From Arthrobacter sp. MYb214 (GTDB lineage Bacteria; Actinomycetota; Actinomycetes; Actinomycetales; Micrococcaceae), in assembly GCF_002979865.1 (NCBI RefSeq), contig NZ_PCPZ01000002.1:310001-374000 (forward strand): a stretch of 64,000 nucleotides of DNA, written 5' to 3'. Each line of letters starts with the position of its first letter. Positions within the stretch are counted from its first letter, which is position 1. The notes under the pieces were generated by a model. That model was not told the DNA's origin. It ran no database searches and saw only the letters and a list, made by a program, of their open reading frames with translations. Made by a program: the position numbers and the translations under genes. Positions 20,280 to 28,626 of this stretch are shown here, in pieces.

Positions 20280-21080
20280 ATGGACCGCGCAGTGACTCAT
20301 GATCCGCTGGTAATGGTTGCCCGCCGGGCCGCCGCCGCCGGCGCCGAAGTACTCAACCGCCGCGATGAATCGCAGTTCAACCTCACCGACAAATCGGCGG
20401 CCGGGGACTGGGTGACCGACTTCGACCGTGCCGCCGAGGAAGCAATTCGCGCGGCCATCCTGACCTCCCGGCCCAACGACGAACTGACCGGCGAGGAATA
20501 TCCAAGTGCCAAGCCTGCGAACCCGAGCGGCTTGCGCTGGAGCATTGATCCGCTGGATGGCACCACGAACTTCGTGCGCAACATCGCCTATTACTGCTCC
20601 TCGGTGGGCGTCTGCCAACGCAATGAGGATGGCAGCGAGACCTGGGTAGCCGCGGCCATCGTCGCCCCTGCATTGCAGGTGGAATACTTCGCCGGAAAGG
20701 GATTGGGTGCATGGAAGCTTGATCTGCGATCCGGGAAGCTCACACAGCTCACCGGGCCGGCCGAATCCGAGACCAGGATCCTGGCAACTGGCTTCGGCTA
20801 TGATTCCCAGCGCCGCCAGTTCCAGGCCCAAGTGCTCGGGCAGATGCTCCAGGACTACGTCAATGTGCGCCGACTCGGCTCGGCCGCGCTGGACCTGTGC
20901 CTGGTGGCCGAGGGGTCTTTGGACGCCTACGCCGAATATGGCACCCAGGAGTATGACTGGGCTGCCGGCGCGCTGATTGCGGAGGAAGCCGGATGCCAGG
21001 TAGGCCGGCCCAGCAGCAACCCGGGCTGGCAGTACGCCGGATTGGTGGATCCAGCCAAGCTCGCGGAGCCTAGCGCCTAG
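20280..21080 (+). CDS. Inositol monophosphatase-family phosphatase
   Basis: 266 residues. The metal-site motifs of the family are present: WVTDFDRAAEEAI, GEEYPS, WSIDPLDGTTNFVRN and, near the end, EYDWAAGALIAEEAG. These enzymes use Mg2+ to dephosphorylate inositol phosphate or related sugar phosphates (in actinobacteria also histidinol-phosphate or fructose bisphosphate). The family is sure, the substrate is not. It starts 3 nt after the ligA stop and is probably co-transcribed. Confidence 0.88.
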   Translation: MDRAVTHDPLVMVARRAAAAGAEVLNRRDESQFNLTDKSAAGDWVTDFDRAAEEAIRAAILTSRPNDELTGEEYPSAKPANPSGLRWSIDPLDGTTNFVRNIAYYCSSVGVCQRNEDGSETWVAAAIVAPALQVEYFAGKGLGAWKLDLRSGKLTQLTGPAESETRILATGFGYDSQRRQFQAQVLGQMLQDYVNVRRLGSAALDLCLVAEGSLDAYAEYGTQEYDWAAGALIAEEAGCQVGRPSSNPGWQYAGLVDPAKLAEPSA

Positions 21081-21697
21081 GGAAGCAAAGCTGCTATCCA
21101 CTGATGCGCGTAATGGATGGCGATGCCCACAGCTACACCGCCGCACACCTGTGCGGCGGTGTGCTGGTAGCTGCGGATCCGGGCCCAGGAAAGCACCGCA
21201 AGGAAGAACACCACTAGCGGCATCAGCTCGGCCTGCTGTCCCGCCACCTGCAAAACAACGTAGGTGCCCACAGCCAGGTGCACCGAGACCTTCCACCACA
21301 AATTGATCACGGCAACAAGCGCCAATCCAAGCAGGATGCTGAGCACTTCGAGAAAGATCCCGGAACCGGCATCCATGACCCGCAGCACGAGCAGGCCGCA
21401 CAGGATCAATCCTGCGGTATAGGCATAGATCCCATGCCGCTGACGCCGGACGGTCACGTGCATATCGGTGACCTTGCCGCGCAGTTTCGCCCCGGCCAGG
21501 ATCAGCCACGGAATAATCGTGGTGAACAAGGCGGCAACAATCGACTCGGTCCAGCGCACTGAGGAATCCCGCCATGGCGTTGCCAACAGCAACACGGTGG
21601 CCAGGATAATGGGGGAGAGCACGTGCGAAACCACTAAGGCGATTTTTCGCACCGCAAGAGGTGAGCTGGCTGTCGAGGTCTGCTGCATCGGGGTCAT
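21077..21697 (-). CDS. PAP2-like membrane protein
   Basis: 206 residues from ATG 21697 (an upstream extension to 21829 exists but reads as non-coding). About six membrane helices are predicted by eye. The C-terminal half shows WWKVSVHLAVG and ARIRSYQHTAAQVCGG, which line up with the His-containing second and Arg/His-containing third motifs of PAP2 phosphatases. The first Lys/Arg-Pro motif is not obvious, so catalytic competence is doubtful. It converges on the IMPase gene, overlapping it by 4 nt. Confidence 0.6.
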   Translation of the reverse strand: MTPMQQTSTASSPLAVRKIALVVSHVLSPIILATVLLLATPWRDSSVRWTESIVAALFTTIIPWLILAGAKLRGKVTDMHVTVRRQRHGIYAYTAGLILCGLLVLRVMDAGSGIFLEVLSILLGLALVAVINLWWKVSVHLAVGTYVVLQVAGQQAELMPLVVFFLAVLSWARIRSYQHTAAQVCGGVAVGIAIHYAHQWIAALLP

Positions 21698-21795
21698 TGG
21701 CCTTGATAGGGGTAGCGGTTTACTGCCGTCGTGGCGACTAATCCACTGTACACGTGGAGCCGTCAATAATTCCCCTCGCAGGCCGACGGCGATGA

Positions 21796-22065
21796 GCCCT
21801 CGGATCCAACTTCCAGTCCCGCACTGCAACCGTGTACTCCGTCATCTTGGAGCGGGGCGAAGCCATATTGGATCAAGGCCCGGATCTGAAAATCCCGGTT
21901 AACGCCGACGGTTCGTTCACCCACGTGCTTCCGGTGGATGCCAGTGAATTGCCCAGCCCGATGGCCGTCATCGTCCAGGCGCAGCCGCAGACCGGAGAAT
22001 GCGGGGAATCCGACTCCTGCGCGGTGCGCCAGTGGGCTGTGGTCATCGAGCCACAGGACCGCTAG
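21796..22065 (+). pseudogene. C-terminal fragment of a secreted/lipoprotein-type gene
   Basis: The frame is open from 21796 to the stop at 22065 (89 codons). The only reasonable start is GTG 21832, with no ribosome site. The sequence (DGSFTHVLPVD, TGECGESDSCAVRQW) looks like the last beta strands and Cys pair of an exported beta-sandwich domain, with no signal peptide in reach. I read it as the 3' remnant of a larger gene whose front is gone. A short intact hypothetical gene is the alternative. Confidence 0.45.
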
Positions 22066-22074
22066 CGAGCAGGA

Positions 22075-22524
22075 TTAGCCTTGCGCGTTGACCAGGTAGT
22101 CGTTGCGGATCCGGATGAGCTTGGGCAGGTACCAGCCAAGCACGAGCCGCTCGGCTAGCCAGCCCAAGGGACCCATTGGAGCGCTGAAGCGGATCTTGTC
22201 CACCATCAACGTCCCCTGGTCCGACTCGTAGAATTCATGGACGTGGTGGAAGGACTTGAAAGGCCCTCGCTCCTGCTGGTCGGTGAACGTGTGCGGGGCA
22301 TCCAGGTCGGAAATCCTCGAGGTCATCCGGAAGGGGATGCCGAAATGCTTGGCACGCCAGGTGACCTGCTCGCCTAATCCGATAGTGCCGCTGGTAACCC
22401 CCGCCACGGCCTTTTCCTGCGAATCGGCCATTGAACCGGCGTGCGCGTCGATGCTGAGCGATTTCTCGAAGAGGTCGGCACGTGAAGCACCGCAAAGCGT
22501 AACGCATTCAAAGTAGACGGCCAT
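22075..22524 (-). CDS. SRPBCC-family protein
   Basis: 149 residues with the fold-typical pattern of START/SRPBCC cyclase-like proteins: an N-terminal strand, a short helix, FRMTSRISDLDAP, then FKSFHHVHEFYE, and a long C-terminal helix (AERLVLGWYLPKLIRIRNDYL). The family binds small hydrophobic ligands; here the ligand is unknown. There is no Shine-Dalgarno; a CATACT hexamer lies 6 nt before the ATG (see 22531-22536). Confidence 0.75.
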   Translation of the reverse strand: MAVYFECVTLCGASRADLFEKSLSIDAHAGSMADSQEKAVAGVTSGTIGLGEQVTWRAKHFGIPFRMTSRISDLDAPHTFTDQQERGPFKSFHHVHEFYESDQGTLMVDKIRFSAPMGPLGWLAERLVLGWYLPKLIRIRNDYLVNAQG

Positions 22525-22530
22525 GGCTTC

Positions 22531-22536
22531 AGTATG
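22531..22536 (-). promoter_or_regulatory. -10 element, leaderless start of the SRPBCC gene
   Basis: CATACT on the minus strand, then 6 nt, then ATG 22524; transcription would begin at or next to the start codon. Confidence 0.45.
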
Positions 22537-22552
22537 CCATTGACTGGGCGGT

Positions 22553-23359
22553 TTAGCTGACCACGAGGTCTACGACGGTCAGTTCCTCAGCCGCGTCATC
22601 GTAGTATTCACGCAGTTTCAGCCCCTTGGCTGCCGCTTCATCAACTACTACCACTGCATCCTGGTGCAGCTGCAGGACGGATGCCGGGCAGGAAGCTGAC
22701 AGCGGCCCTTCTACGGCAGCGGCAATGGCTTGGGCCTTGCCCGCGCCTACAGCCACCAGGACCAAGCGGCCGGCGTCAAGAATAGTACCTAGTCCCTGGG
22801 TGACGCAGTGGGTGGGAACGTGCTCGATGCCGTCGAAGAACCGGGCGTTGTCTTCACGGGTATTGGCCGCGAGGCGCTTGATGCGGGTGCGGCTTCGCAG
22901 CGCGCTGCCTGGTTCGTTGAAGCCCAGATGCCCATTGGATCCGATGCCCAGAATCTGTACGTGGATGCCACCGGCCTGGGCGATGGCGTCATCGTACGCC
23001 CGGGCCGCCGTCTCGATGGCTTCCACGGATGCGGCCATGCCCTGCGGTACATGCAGGCAGCGGGCAGGCAAGCCGATGACATTGCAGACCTCGTTGATCA
23101 GCGTCTGGCGGTAGGACTGTTCGTGGGTGTCCGGGATCCCGATGTACTCATCCAAGGCGAAACCCTGGGTATCGGTGAAATCGGCACGGCCTTCCTGGAC
23201 CGCACGGGAAAGTTCACGGTATAGGCCCAACGGAGACGAACCTGTGGCAAGCCCCAAATTCGAGGGGGCTCCAGCGCTGTGGTGGGCCAGGCCGGCCAAC
23301 ACGTTGTCGGCAGCGATGCGTGCAACTTCTTCAGGGGATGAACCAATGAGCACTCGCAT
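22553..23359 (-). CDS. nagB: Glucosamine-6-phosphate deaminase
   Basis: 268 residues. It converts glucosamine-6-phosphate to fructose-6-phosphate and ammonia, the entry of amino sugars into glycolysis. Signature segments: LATGSSPLGLY, FALDEYIGIP and ILGIGSNGHLGFNEPGS (active-site Asp and His region). I chose ATG 23359, which has GGAGA 9 nt upstream, over the GTG three codons earlier. It lies 69 nt downstream of the ROK regulator on the same strand and is probably co-transcribed with it. Confidence 0.93.
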   Translation of the reverse strand: MRVLIGSSPEEVARIAADNVLAGLAHHSAGAPSNLGLATGSSPLGLYRELSRAVQEGRADFTDTQGFALDEYIGIPDTHEQSYRQTLINEVCNVIGLPARCLHVPQGMAASVEAIETAARAYDDAIAQAGGIHVQILGIGSNGHLGFNEPGSALRSRTRIKRLAANTREDNARFFDGIEHVPTHCVTQGLGTILDAGRLVLVAVGAGKAQAIAAAVEGPLSASCPASVLQLHQDAVVVVDEAAAKGLKLREYYDDAAEELTVVDLVVS

Positions 23360-23428
23360 GGTGGGCACTCTCCGATCTTGGCAGTGATGATTAGTGGAAT
23401 ACAGGTATGGAGAAACCGGGCGGCCCCG

Positions 23429-24577
23429 CTAGGTGATCCCCAGTTCATGGAATAGCACGTTGACCGCGCAACCTCGGAGCACCAGATGCTCTGGATCTTC
23501 GCTCAGCGAAAGCCGGAAGTTCTCGGCGCGTGCCGTATGCGAGCGCAGGGCCAGTGCTTCGCGTAGCGCTTGCGCGAGAGGCTGATCCACGACTTCCGGG
23601 GTCCCGGTGAAAATGACATCGCGAATGTCGAGTACCGAAAGAAGCGGGGCAAGTGCGCCAGCAAGATACGCGGCGATCCGCTGATCCAGCTGTTCCTTTG
23701 GTTCCCCCTCGGCCAGGGACTTCCAGATTGCAGGAACGGAAGCATAGGCTTCCAGGCAGCCGATTTGCCCGCAGCTGCATAAGGCAGTGTCCTGCGCACG
23801 CTGGCGGACATGGCCCAGCTCGCCGGCGGCGAAATCCGAGCCGCGCACCAGGGTGTTGTGGGTGATGACGCCGCAGCCTACACCGCGCCCCAGGCGCAGC
23901 AAGATCATGTGGTCGCTGCCTTGGCCGAACGTGTGCTCGGAAAGGATGGCGCAGTCGGCGTCATTGAGGACATGAGCGGCCAGGCCGGTAGCCTGCTCGA
24001 CCGCAGATCGCAGGTCGTAGTCGCGCCATCCGAACTTTTCGGCTGCGAGGACAATTCCCCGATCGGTCACTACACCGGGCGAGCCAATGCCCACGCCCAG
24101 AACCGGTGCGTCGCATTCGGCTAGTGCGGTGTCGAGCAGCTCCAGGAGCTGGACCGTCGCGGCTTCACCGGTTGCTTCGCGTGCCTGGGCAGAAAACTTC
24201 TTGAGGATGGCGCCATCCAGGTCCATGATGGCCGCCCGGAACGGGACAACGCCGGATAAGTCCACGCCGATGATCCTGAGCCCCGGGCGATTCAAATCGA
24301 CGAGGGTGGAGGGCTTGCCGGGGCGTTTTTGCTCTTGCTGCCCGGTCTCAATGACGTGCGAGCGGTTGATCAATTCCGCGACCAGTTCCGAGACGGTGAC
24401 ACGTGTCAGGCCGGTAGCGCGTGCCAGATCGGCACGGCTCGAAGCGCCTTGGTCCGAAAGTGTTTGCAGAACCAGAGAGAGGTTGTGCTCCCTCCCATGG
24501 GAGGGCAAAATAGCGCTGCCGTGCGACAGCACATTCCAGTCCTTGCGTGGGGAAGTCACAGGGTTAGTTAACTCCAT
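23429..24577 (-). CDS. ROK-family transcriptional regulator (amino-sugar locus)
   Basis: 382 residues from ATG 24577 (a TTG start at 24607 would add 10 residues but runs through the palindrome at 24582-24599). An N-terminal winged helix-turn-helix (SRADLARATGLTRVTVSELV) is followed by a ROK sugar-kinase-like domain with the zinc motif CSCGQIGCLEAYAS and the glycine-rich ATP-like loop IIGVDLSGV. By its neighbour nagB it probably responds to an N-acetylglucosamine or glucosamine derivative. It may repress its own operon through the adjacent palindrome. Confidence 0.88.
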   Translation of the reverse strand: MELTNPVTSPRKDWNVLSHGSAILPSHGREHNLSLVLQTLSDQGASSRADLARATGLTRVTVSELVAELINRSHVIETGQQEQKRPGKPSTLVDLNRPGLRIIGVDLSGVVPFRAAIMDLDGAILKKFSAQAREATGEAATVQLLELLDTALAECDAPVLGVGIGSPGVVTDRGIVLAAEKFGWRDYDLRSAVEQATGLAAHVLNDADCAILSEHTFGQGSDHMILLRLGRGVGCGVITHNTLVRGSDFAAGELGHVRQRAQDTALCSCGQIGCLEAYASVPAIWKSLAEGEPKEQLDQRIAAYLAGALAPLLSVLDIRDVIFTGTPEVVDQPLAQALREALALRSHTARAENFRLSLSEDPEHLVLRGCAVNVLFHELGIT

Positions 24578-24581
24578 TAAC

Positions 24582-24599
24582 AAACTTGCGGGCAAGTTT
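24582..24599. promoter_or_regulatory. Perfect palindrome upstream of the ROK regulator (operator candidate)
   Basis: AAACTTGC, 2-nt spacer, GCAAGTTT: an 18-bp perfect inverted repeat ending 5 nt before the regulator's ATG. The position and symmetry suit autorepression. Read from sequence only. Confidence 0.6.
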
Positions 24600-24751
24600 T
24601 TCTCCAAGTTATTCGCAAGGCACTATTTCCCACCGCGAATCACTGCAGATCAGAGAAGAATTGCTCAGCAAAAATTTCAGCCAGAGCATCATTTGCCTTG
24701 GGCTCGGTGACGTGCAGAAACCCCCTGAGCTCGTGGCACACTTGGAGCATC

Positions 24752-25312
24752 ATGACTGACACGCAAACTTTTTCAACCAGCATTGGCGACTTGTCGATTG
24801 AACTGGCTGCTCCCGAGCACTACCAGCGTGTGGGGGAGCTGACCGCAGAGTCCTATTTTGCCGCTGGGCATTTCGACAGCCCGGATAACGAGTACCTGGA
24901 CTTCGTGCGCAAGGTGGCCGAGCGTGCAGCCCAGACCGAAATCTACGTGGTGCGCCGGGAAGAAGAGATCATCGGTTCCATGACCTTGATCCGGGCGGGC
25001 AGCGACTATGCGGACATTGCCAGAGCGGACGAGCTGGAAATCCGCATGCTCAGCGTTGATCCGGCCGCGCAGCGCAGGGGTGTTGGCCGGAGCATGGTGC
25101 AGGCCGCCATCGAGCGCGCCCGGCTCATTCCCGGAATCAATGCCGTCTCCCTGACTACCGGCAGCAGCTGGGATTCTGCCCGGGCACTGTATGAATCCCT
25201 CGGATTCGTCCACTATCCCGAACGCGACTGGTTTGTGCCGAACACCGATATCGAATTGGTTGTCTACGCCTATAGCCTGCAGCCAAGATGGATTCAGCCT
25301 GGATCCAGGTGA
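24752..25312 (+). CDS. GNAT-family N-acetyltransferase
   Basis: 186 residues from ATG 24752, which has GGAG 8 nt upstream. The acetyl-CoA-binding segment is MLSVDPAAQRRGVGRSMV, and the C-terminal motif ALYESLGFVHYPERDW is also typical. The substrate cannot be told. It is divergent from the ROK gene. Confidence 0.85.
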   Translation: MTDTQTFSTSIGDLSIELAAPEHYQRVGELTAESYFAAGHFDSPDNEYLDFVRKVAERAAQTEIYVVRREEEIIGSMTLIRAGSDYADIARADELEIRMLSVDPAAQRRGVGRSMVQAAIERARLIPGINAVSLTTGSSWDSARALYESLGFVHYPERDWFVPNTDIELVVYAYSLQPRWIQPGSR

Positions 25313-25329
25313 ACCGCCCATGACTTCGG

Positions 25330-25353
25330 CGGACACACGTTGTGGTCTGTCCG
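25330..25353. promoter_or_regulatory. Inverted repeat overlapping the -35 of the PBP promoter
   Basis: CGGACA at 25330-25335 and TGTCCG at 25348-25353, spacer 12. It covers the probable -35 region (TTGTGG 25340-25345) and so is a candidate operator. Confidence 0.4.
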
Positions 25354-25363
25354 AGCGCGTGAA

Positions 25364-25369
25364 TAGAAT
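25364..25369 (+). promoter_or_regulatory. -10 element, leaderless start of the PBP gene
   Basis: TAGAAT, then 6 nt, then ATG 25376. No Shine-Dalgarno lies between, so the transcript most likely begins on the start codon. Confidence 0.6.
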
Positions 25370-25375
25370 GGCGCC

Positions 25376-27289
25376 ATGAGTGCTATTCGCCGAAGTGTTG
25401 CCGCCCTGTCCGTTGCGTCCCTGGCCATGGGCGCACTAAGTGCCTGCAGCGCTGGCGCGCCAGACCCGGCGCCTTCGGCCGATGCACTGGTATCCGCCAT
25501 GAATAGCGGCGATTTCGGCTCAGTGCAATTCGCTGGGACCAGCCCGAAAGATGCAGCGAAAGCCCAGGAAACTGCCTTTGGCACCATGGGCGAAATCAAG
25601 CACACGAGCACCGTTCGTTCGGTGGCCGAAGACGAAGAAGAGCAAGATGGGGTCAAGACAGCTACCGCGAGCATCACCACGGTATGGGATATCGACAAGT
25701 CGGACAAGGATCTGAGCTACGACACCCAGGCTGTGTGGGAATTCGACAAGGAATCCGATTCCTGGAAACTGCGCTTTGACCCGTCAATTCTTGCCCCTGA
25801 GTTCGAAACCGGCGACTACCTCAAAGCGGCCTTCGACCCTGCAGCACGAGGCAGCATCACCGATGCAGAAGGCGAAAGCATTGTCTCCAATCGGCCGGTG
25901 ATTCGTGTTGGCATGGATAAGACCCACACCGGAAAAGAAAACTGGGAAAGCTCGGCGAAGAAACTGGCCAAGCTCGTGGACATCGATGAACAGGCCTATG
26001 TGCAACGAGTGATGGCCGCTGGCGACAAAGCCTGGGTGGAAGCAATTGTCTTGCGCGACGACGCAACGCGGGAAGTCACCGACGAGGAAATCAAGGGCAT
26101 TCCGGGTGCCGGCTTCCACAACGACGAGCTGCCCTTGGCACCCACTCGCTCCTTCGCCCGCCCGCTGCTAGGCAGCGTTGGCAAGGCCACCGCCGAGAAT
26201 ATCGAGAAGTCTGAAGGCAAGGTCAAGGCCGGTGACCAGGTAGGCCAATCAGGATTGCAAGCCGCCTACAATGACACCCTCGCGGGAACTGCAGGAGTCT
26301 CGGTATCGCAGTACAACGCTGAAGATGAAGCGGTAGCGGAACTGATCACCACAGCCCCGGTAGCAGGCAAGGATCTGAAGACCACTTTGGACACCGGACT
26401 GCAGGAAACCGCGGATGAACTGCTGGCCGAAGCCGAATCGAACTCTGCCATCGTGGTCATTCGGCCCTCTGACGGCAGCGTCCTCGCGGCCTCCTCGGGC
26501 CCGGTTTCTTCCGGGCTGAACACCTCCTTGCAAGCTTCCTATGCACCGGGTTCTTCCTTCAAGGTCGTGAGCGCCTTGGCGATGCTGCGTGACGGAGCGA
26601 CACCGGGCACCGAGGTCAAGTGCCCGGCAACCACGGTGGTGGATGGCAAGAGCTTCAAGAACTATGACGGCTATCCTGCTGCCGCCGTAGGCACCATCCC
26701 GCTATCCGAAGCAATCGCGCAGTCATGCAACACGGTCTTTGTGAATCAGGGAACGGAAATTGGCGGCAAGAACCTGGCTGAAGCCGCGGCTGCTCTCGGC
26801 TTGCTGGCAGAGGACGGAACCGGTGCCGGCGCAGTGTTCGGTTCGGTGCCCGAAGATTCTGAAGGCACCACCCAGGCCGCGAACATGATTGGCCAGGGCG
26901 TGGTGGAAGCATCGCCACTGGGCATGGCCACCGTGATGGCATCGATCCAGGCGAAGTCCACGGTGCAGCCCAAGCTGATCCTGGCGCCAGAACCCCAGGC
27001 ACCTGCCAAGCCGGCTTCCACGCTGAGCGAAGAGGAAGCAGGGCAGCTGTCCACCATGATGGCCGAGGTCGTGGACCACGGAACCCTGGAGGACCTGAAG
27101 GCAGTAGGCAGCGGAAAGATCATCGGCAAGAGCGGCACCGCCGAATACGACGGCGAAAAGAACGCGCATGCCTGGGCCATCGCCGCCCAAGGCGATCTGG
27201 CGGTTGCCGCGTTCGTCGAGGATGGAGACGGCGGAGCCCAGACGGCGGGACCGCTGGTGAAGTCCATGCTGGAGGAAGCGGCCAAATAG
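25376..27289 (+). CDS. Penicillin-binding transpeptidase lipoprotein (MecA_N type)
   Basis: 637 residues. A lipoprotein signal ends with Cys24 (ALSAC). An NTF2-like MecA_N domain (about 35-160) and a PBP dimerisation-like region follow, then the transpeptidase domain with SxxK at 393-396 (SSFK), SCN at 450-452 and KSG at 585-587. It is a class B type peptidoglycan cross-linking enzyme anchored on the outer face of the membrane. The three active-site motifs are intact, with SCN in place of the more common SxN spacing residue. The overall plan matches S. aureus PBP2a and enterococcal PBP5, but beta-lactam affinity cannot be read from sequence. Confidence 0.9.
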   Translation: MSAIRRSVAALSVASLAMGALSACSAGAPDPAPSADALVSAMNSGDFGSVQFAGTSPKDAAKAQETAFGTMGEIKHTSTVRSVAEDEEEQDGVKTATASITTVWDIDKSDKDLSYDTQAVWEFDKESDSWKLRFDPSILAPEFETGDYLKAAFDPAARGSITDAEGESIVSNRPVIRVGMDKTHTGKENWESSAKKLAKLVDIDEQAYVQRVMAAGDKAWVEAIVLRDDATREVTDEEIKGIPGAGFHNDELPLAPTRSFARPLLGSVGKATAENIEKSEGKVKAGDQVGQSGLQAAYNDTLAGTAGVSVSQYNAEDEAVAELITTAPVAGKDLKTTLDTGLQETADELLAEAESNSAIVVIRPSDGSVLAASSGPVSSGLNTSLQASYAPGSSFKVVSALAMLRDGATPGTEVKCPATTVVDGKSFKNYDGYPAAAVGTIPLSEAIAQSCNTVFVNQGTEIGGKNLAEAAAALGLLAEDGTGAGAVFGSVPEDSEGTTQAANMIGQGVVEASPLGMATVMASIQAKSTVQPKLILAPEPQAPAKPASTLSEEEAGQLSTMMAEVVDHGTLEDLKAVGSGKIIGKSGTAEYDGEKNAHAWAIAAQGDLAVAAFVEDGDGGAQTAGPLVKSMLEEAAK

Positions 27290-27293
27290 TAGC

Positions 27294-27315
27294 GCGGGGT
27301 GCTGCTCAGCCCCGC
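27294..27315. terminator. Short GC hairpin between convergent PBP and GNAT genes
   Basis: GCGGGG at 27294-27299 pairs with CCCCGC at 27310-27315. It occupies the 16-nt gap between the two stops and the end of the GNAT gene. No T run. Confidence 0.3.
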
Positions 27316-27905
27316 TGGGCGAAGTATTCGCCGGCGAGCAGGCTCAGCTGCACCTGGTCGTGGAATACGCCATTGTGGAAGTACACCTCGCGTTGGCGCC
27401 CCTCCTGGGTATACCCGGCTTTCTCATAAGCCCGGATGGCCCGCTGGTTGAAGGCGGCAACGCACAGGCTAATCCGGTGCAGTCCCAACTCGCGGAAACC
27501 ATAGCCGGACATCAACGCGGTGGCACGGGTGCCGAAACCCTGGCCGACGAAGTCCGGGCCGATCATCACCGCCATTTCAGCGGCGCGATGGGGCAACTGG
27601 CCGCCATGCAGCGTGATGTGCCCGATGAAGGTTCCGCTGCCGCGCTCGAAGATGCTGAAGCCGGCATCGCCGGAAGAGGGCTTGTTCTCGCTCCACTGTG
27701 CGAATATTTCCACGAGCGGAGCCCCGGGACGCGGTTTGATGGTTCGTTGCTGGAGCACCGCCCAGGCCGGGTCGTTCCACCACCCGGCCATGACCGAGAA
27801 GTCCTCGTGCTCGGACTCGCGCAGTTCAATGGCGGCATCCCGCAGCAGGTTCTGCCCGTACTGCTGCGCCTGCTGAACTTCATCCCATGGCTCATGTGTG
27901 TGCAT
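27306..27905 (-). CDS. RimJ/RimL-type GNAT acetyltransferase
   Basis: 199 residues from ATG 27905. Typical elements: IGHITLHGGQLPHRAAEMAVMI, VGQGFGTRATALMSGYGF (acetyl-CoA loop) and LGLHRISLCVAAFNQRAIRAYEKAGY. Such enzymes acetylate protein N-termini or small molecules. The start has no Shine-Dalgarno but a TACGAT -10 placed 6 nt away. It is divergent from the gene at 27991. Confidence 0.85.
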   Translation of the reverse strand: MHTHEPWDEVQQAQQYGQNLLRDAAIELRESEHEDFSVMAGWWNDPAWAVLQQRTIKPRPGAPLVEIFAQWSENKPSSGDAGFSIFERGSGTFIGHITLHGGQLPHRAAEMAVMIGPDFVGQGFGTRATALMSGYGFRELGLHRISLCVAAFNQRAIRAYEKAGYTQEGRQREVYFHNGVFHDQVQLSLLAGEYFAQRG

Positions 27906-27911
27906 GAAACC

Positions 27912-27917
27912 ATCGTA
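27912..27917 (-). promoter_or_regulatory. -10 element, leaderless start of RimJ-type GNAT
   Basis: TACGAT on the minus strand, 6 nt, then ATG 27905. Confidence 0.5.
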
Positions 27918-27955
27918 GGAGCTATCGGCTGGCCAAAGAACCGTTGCGCTAACAC

Positions 27956-27984
27956 TTGTGCCTAATACCAGCAATTGACAGACT
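27956..27984 (+). promoter_or_regulatory. Promoter, leaderless start of the maltokinase-cap-like gene
   Basis: -35 TTGTGC at 27956-27961, 17-bp spacer, -10 CAGACT at 27979-27984, 6 nt, ATG 27991. Confidence 0.5.
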
Positions 27985-27990
27985 AAGCTC

Positions 27991-28542
27991 ATGGGAATCG
28001 TCTACAACACCACCATGTCTCCAACTAAGACCGAGTTGGTGGCAGCCTGGCTGGCCAAGCAGGAGTTCTACACCGGCCAGGGCGCGCCGAAACTTGAAAG
28101 TGTTGGCGGATTCCGTCTGGAAGACCCGCAGGGTGAAGTCGGTATCGAGCTGAGCTTCTACGCTGACCACAGCGATACCTCTGACGTGATTTACCACGTT
28201 CCGCTGACCTATCGGGATGCCCCGGTTGACGGTGCGGAACGCTACCTCCTGGGAAGGAGCGAGCACGCGATTCTGGGCACCCGCTTTGTCTATGACGCCG
28301 CCGGCGACCCCATTTTCATCGCCCAGGCACGTGAACTGCTGGCCGGAAATGCCACGCCGCAGCACCGGTCCGAGTCCTTTACCGCAGATCCGCGGATCCT
28401 GGTCCGCGGCGAGAGTCGGGGCAAAGACGCGGTGATCATCCGCAAACCGGTAGCCGGCGATCCCGCCGAAGCCGGTGTTATCGGGATCTGGGAGAACGCC
28501 CTCGGCCAGGACCTGAGCGGTTTGGTATTGCGCACAGCATAA
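27991..28542 (+). CDS. Stand-alone maltokinase N-terminal cap-like protein
   Basis: 183 residues. Segments such as YHVPLTYRDAPVDGAERYLLG and GTRFVYDAAGDPIFI match the N-terminal cap domain found in actinobacterial maltokinases and trehalose synthase-maltokinase proteins, which packs on the kinase fold. Here it stands alone with no kinase domain and no trehalose or glycogen gene nearby. Its role is unknown. Confidence 0.75.
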   Translation: MGIVYNTTMSPTKTELVAAWLAKQEFYTGQGAPKLESVGGFRLEDPQGEVGIELSFYADHSDTSDVIYHVPLTYRDAPVDGAERYLLGRSEHAILGTRFVYDAAGDPIFIAQARELLAGNATPQHRSESFTADPRILVRGESRGKDAVIIRKPVAGDPAEAGVIGIWENALGQDLSGLVLRTA

Positions 28543-28583
28543 CTAATGCCCCGCATATAGGCATTGGGGCAGGCGCGTAAGGG

Positions 28584-28597
28584 ATAGACTTGTCTAT
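28584..28597 (+). promoter_or_regulatory. Possible gatCAB promoter with palindromic -10
   Basis: ATAGAC-TT-GTCTAT is a perfect short palindrome containing TAGACT (28585-28590), a good -10 match. GGGAGA follows as ribosome site before ATG 28627. An AATGCC/GGCATT hairpin lies just upstream (28545-28565). Confidence 0.4.
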
Positions 28598-28626
28598 GAA
28601 ACCCAACCGCCATTCTAGGGAGATAC

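Noticed and set aside
24578-24607. TTG start giving the ROK regulator ten more residues
   Set aside because: It would place an operator-like perfect palindrome inside the coding sequence and has no better ribosome site than the ATG.
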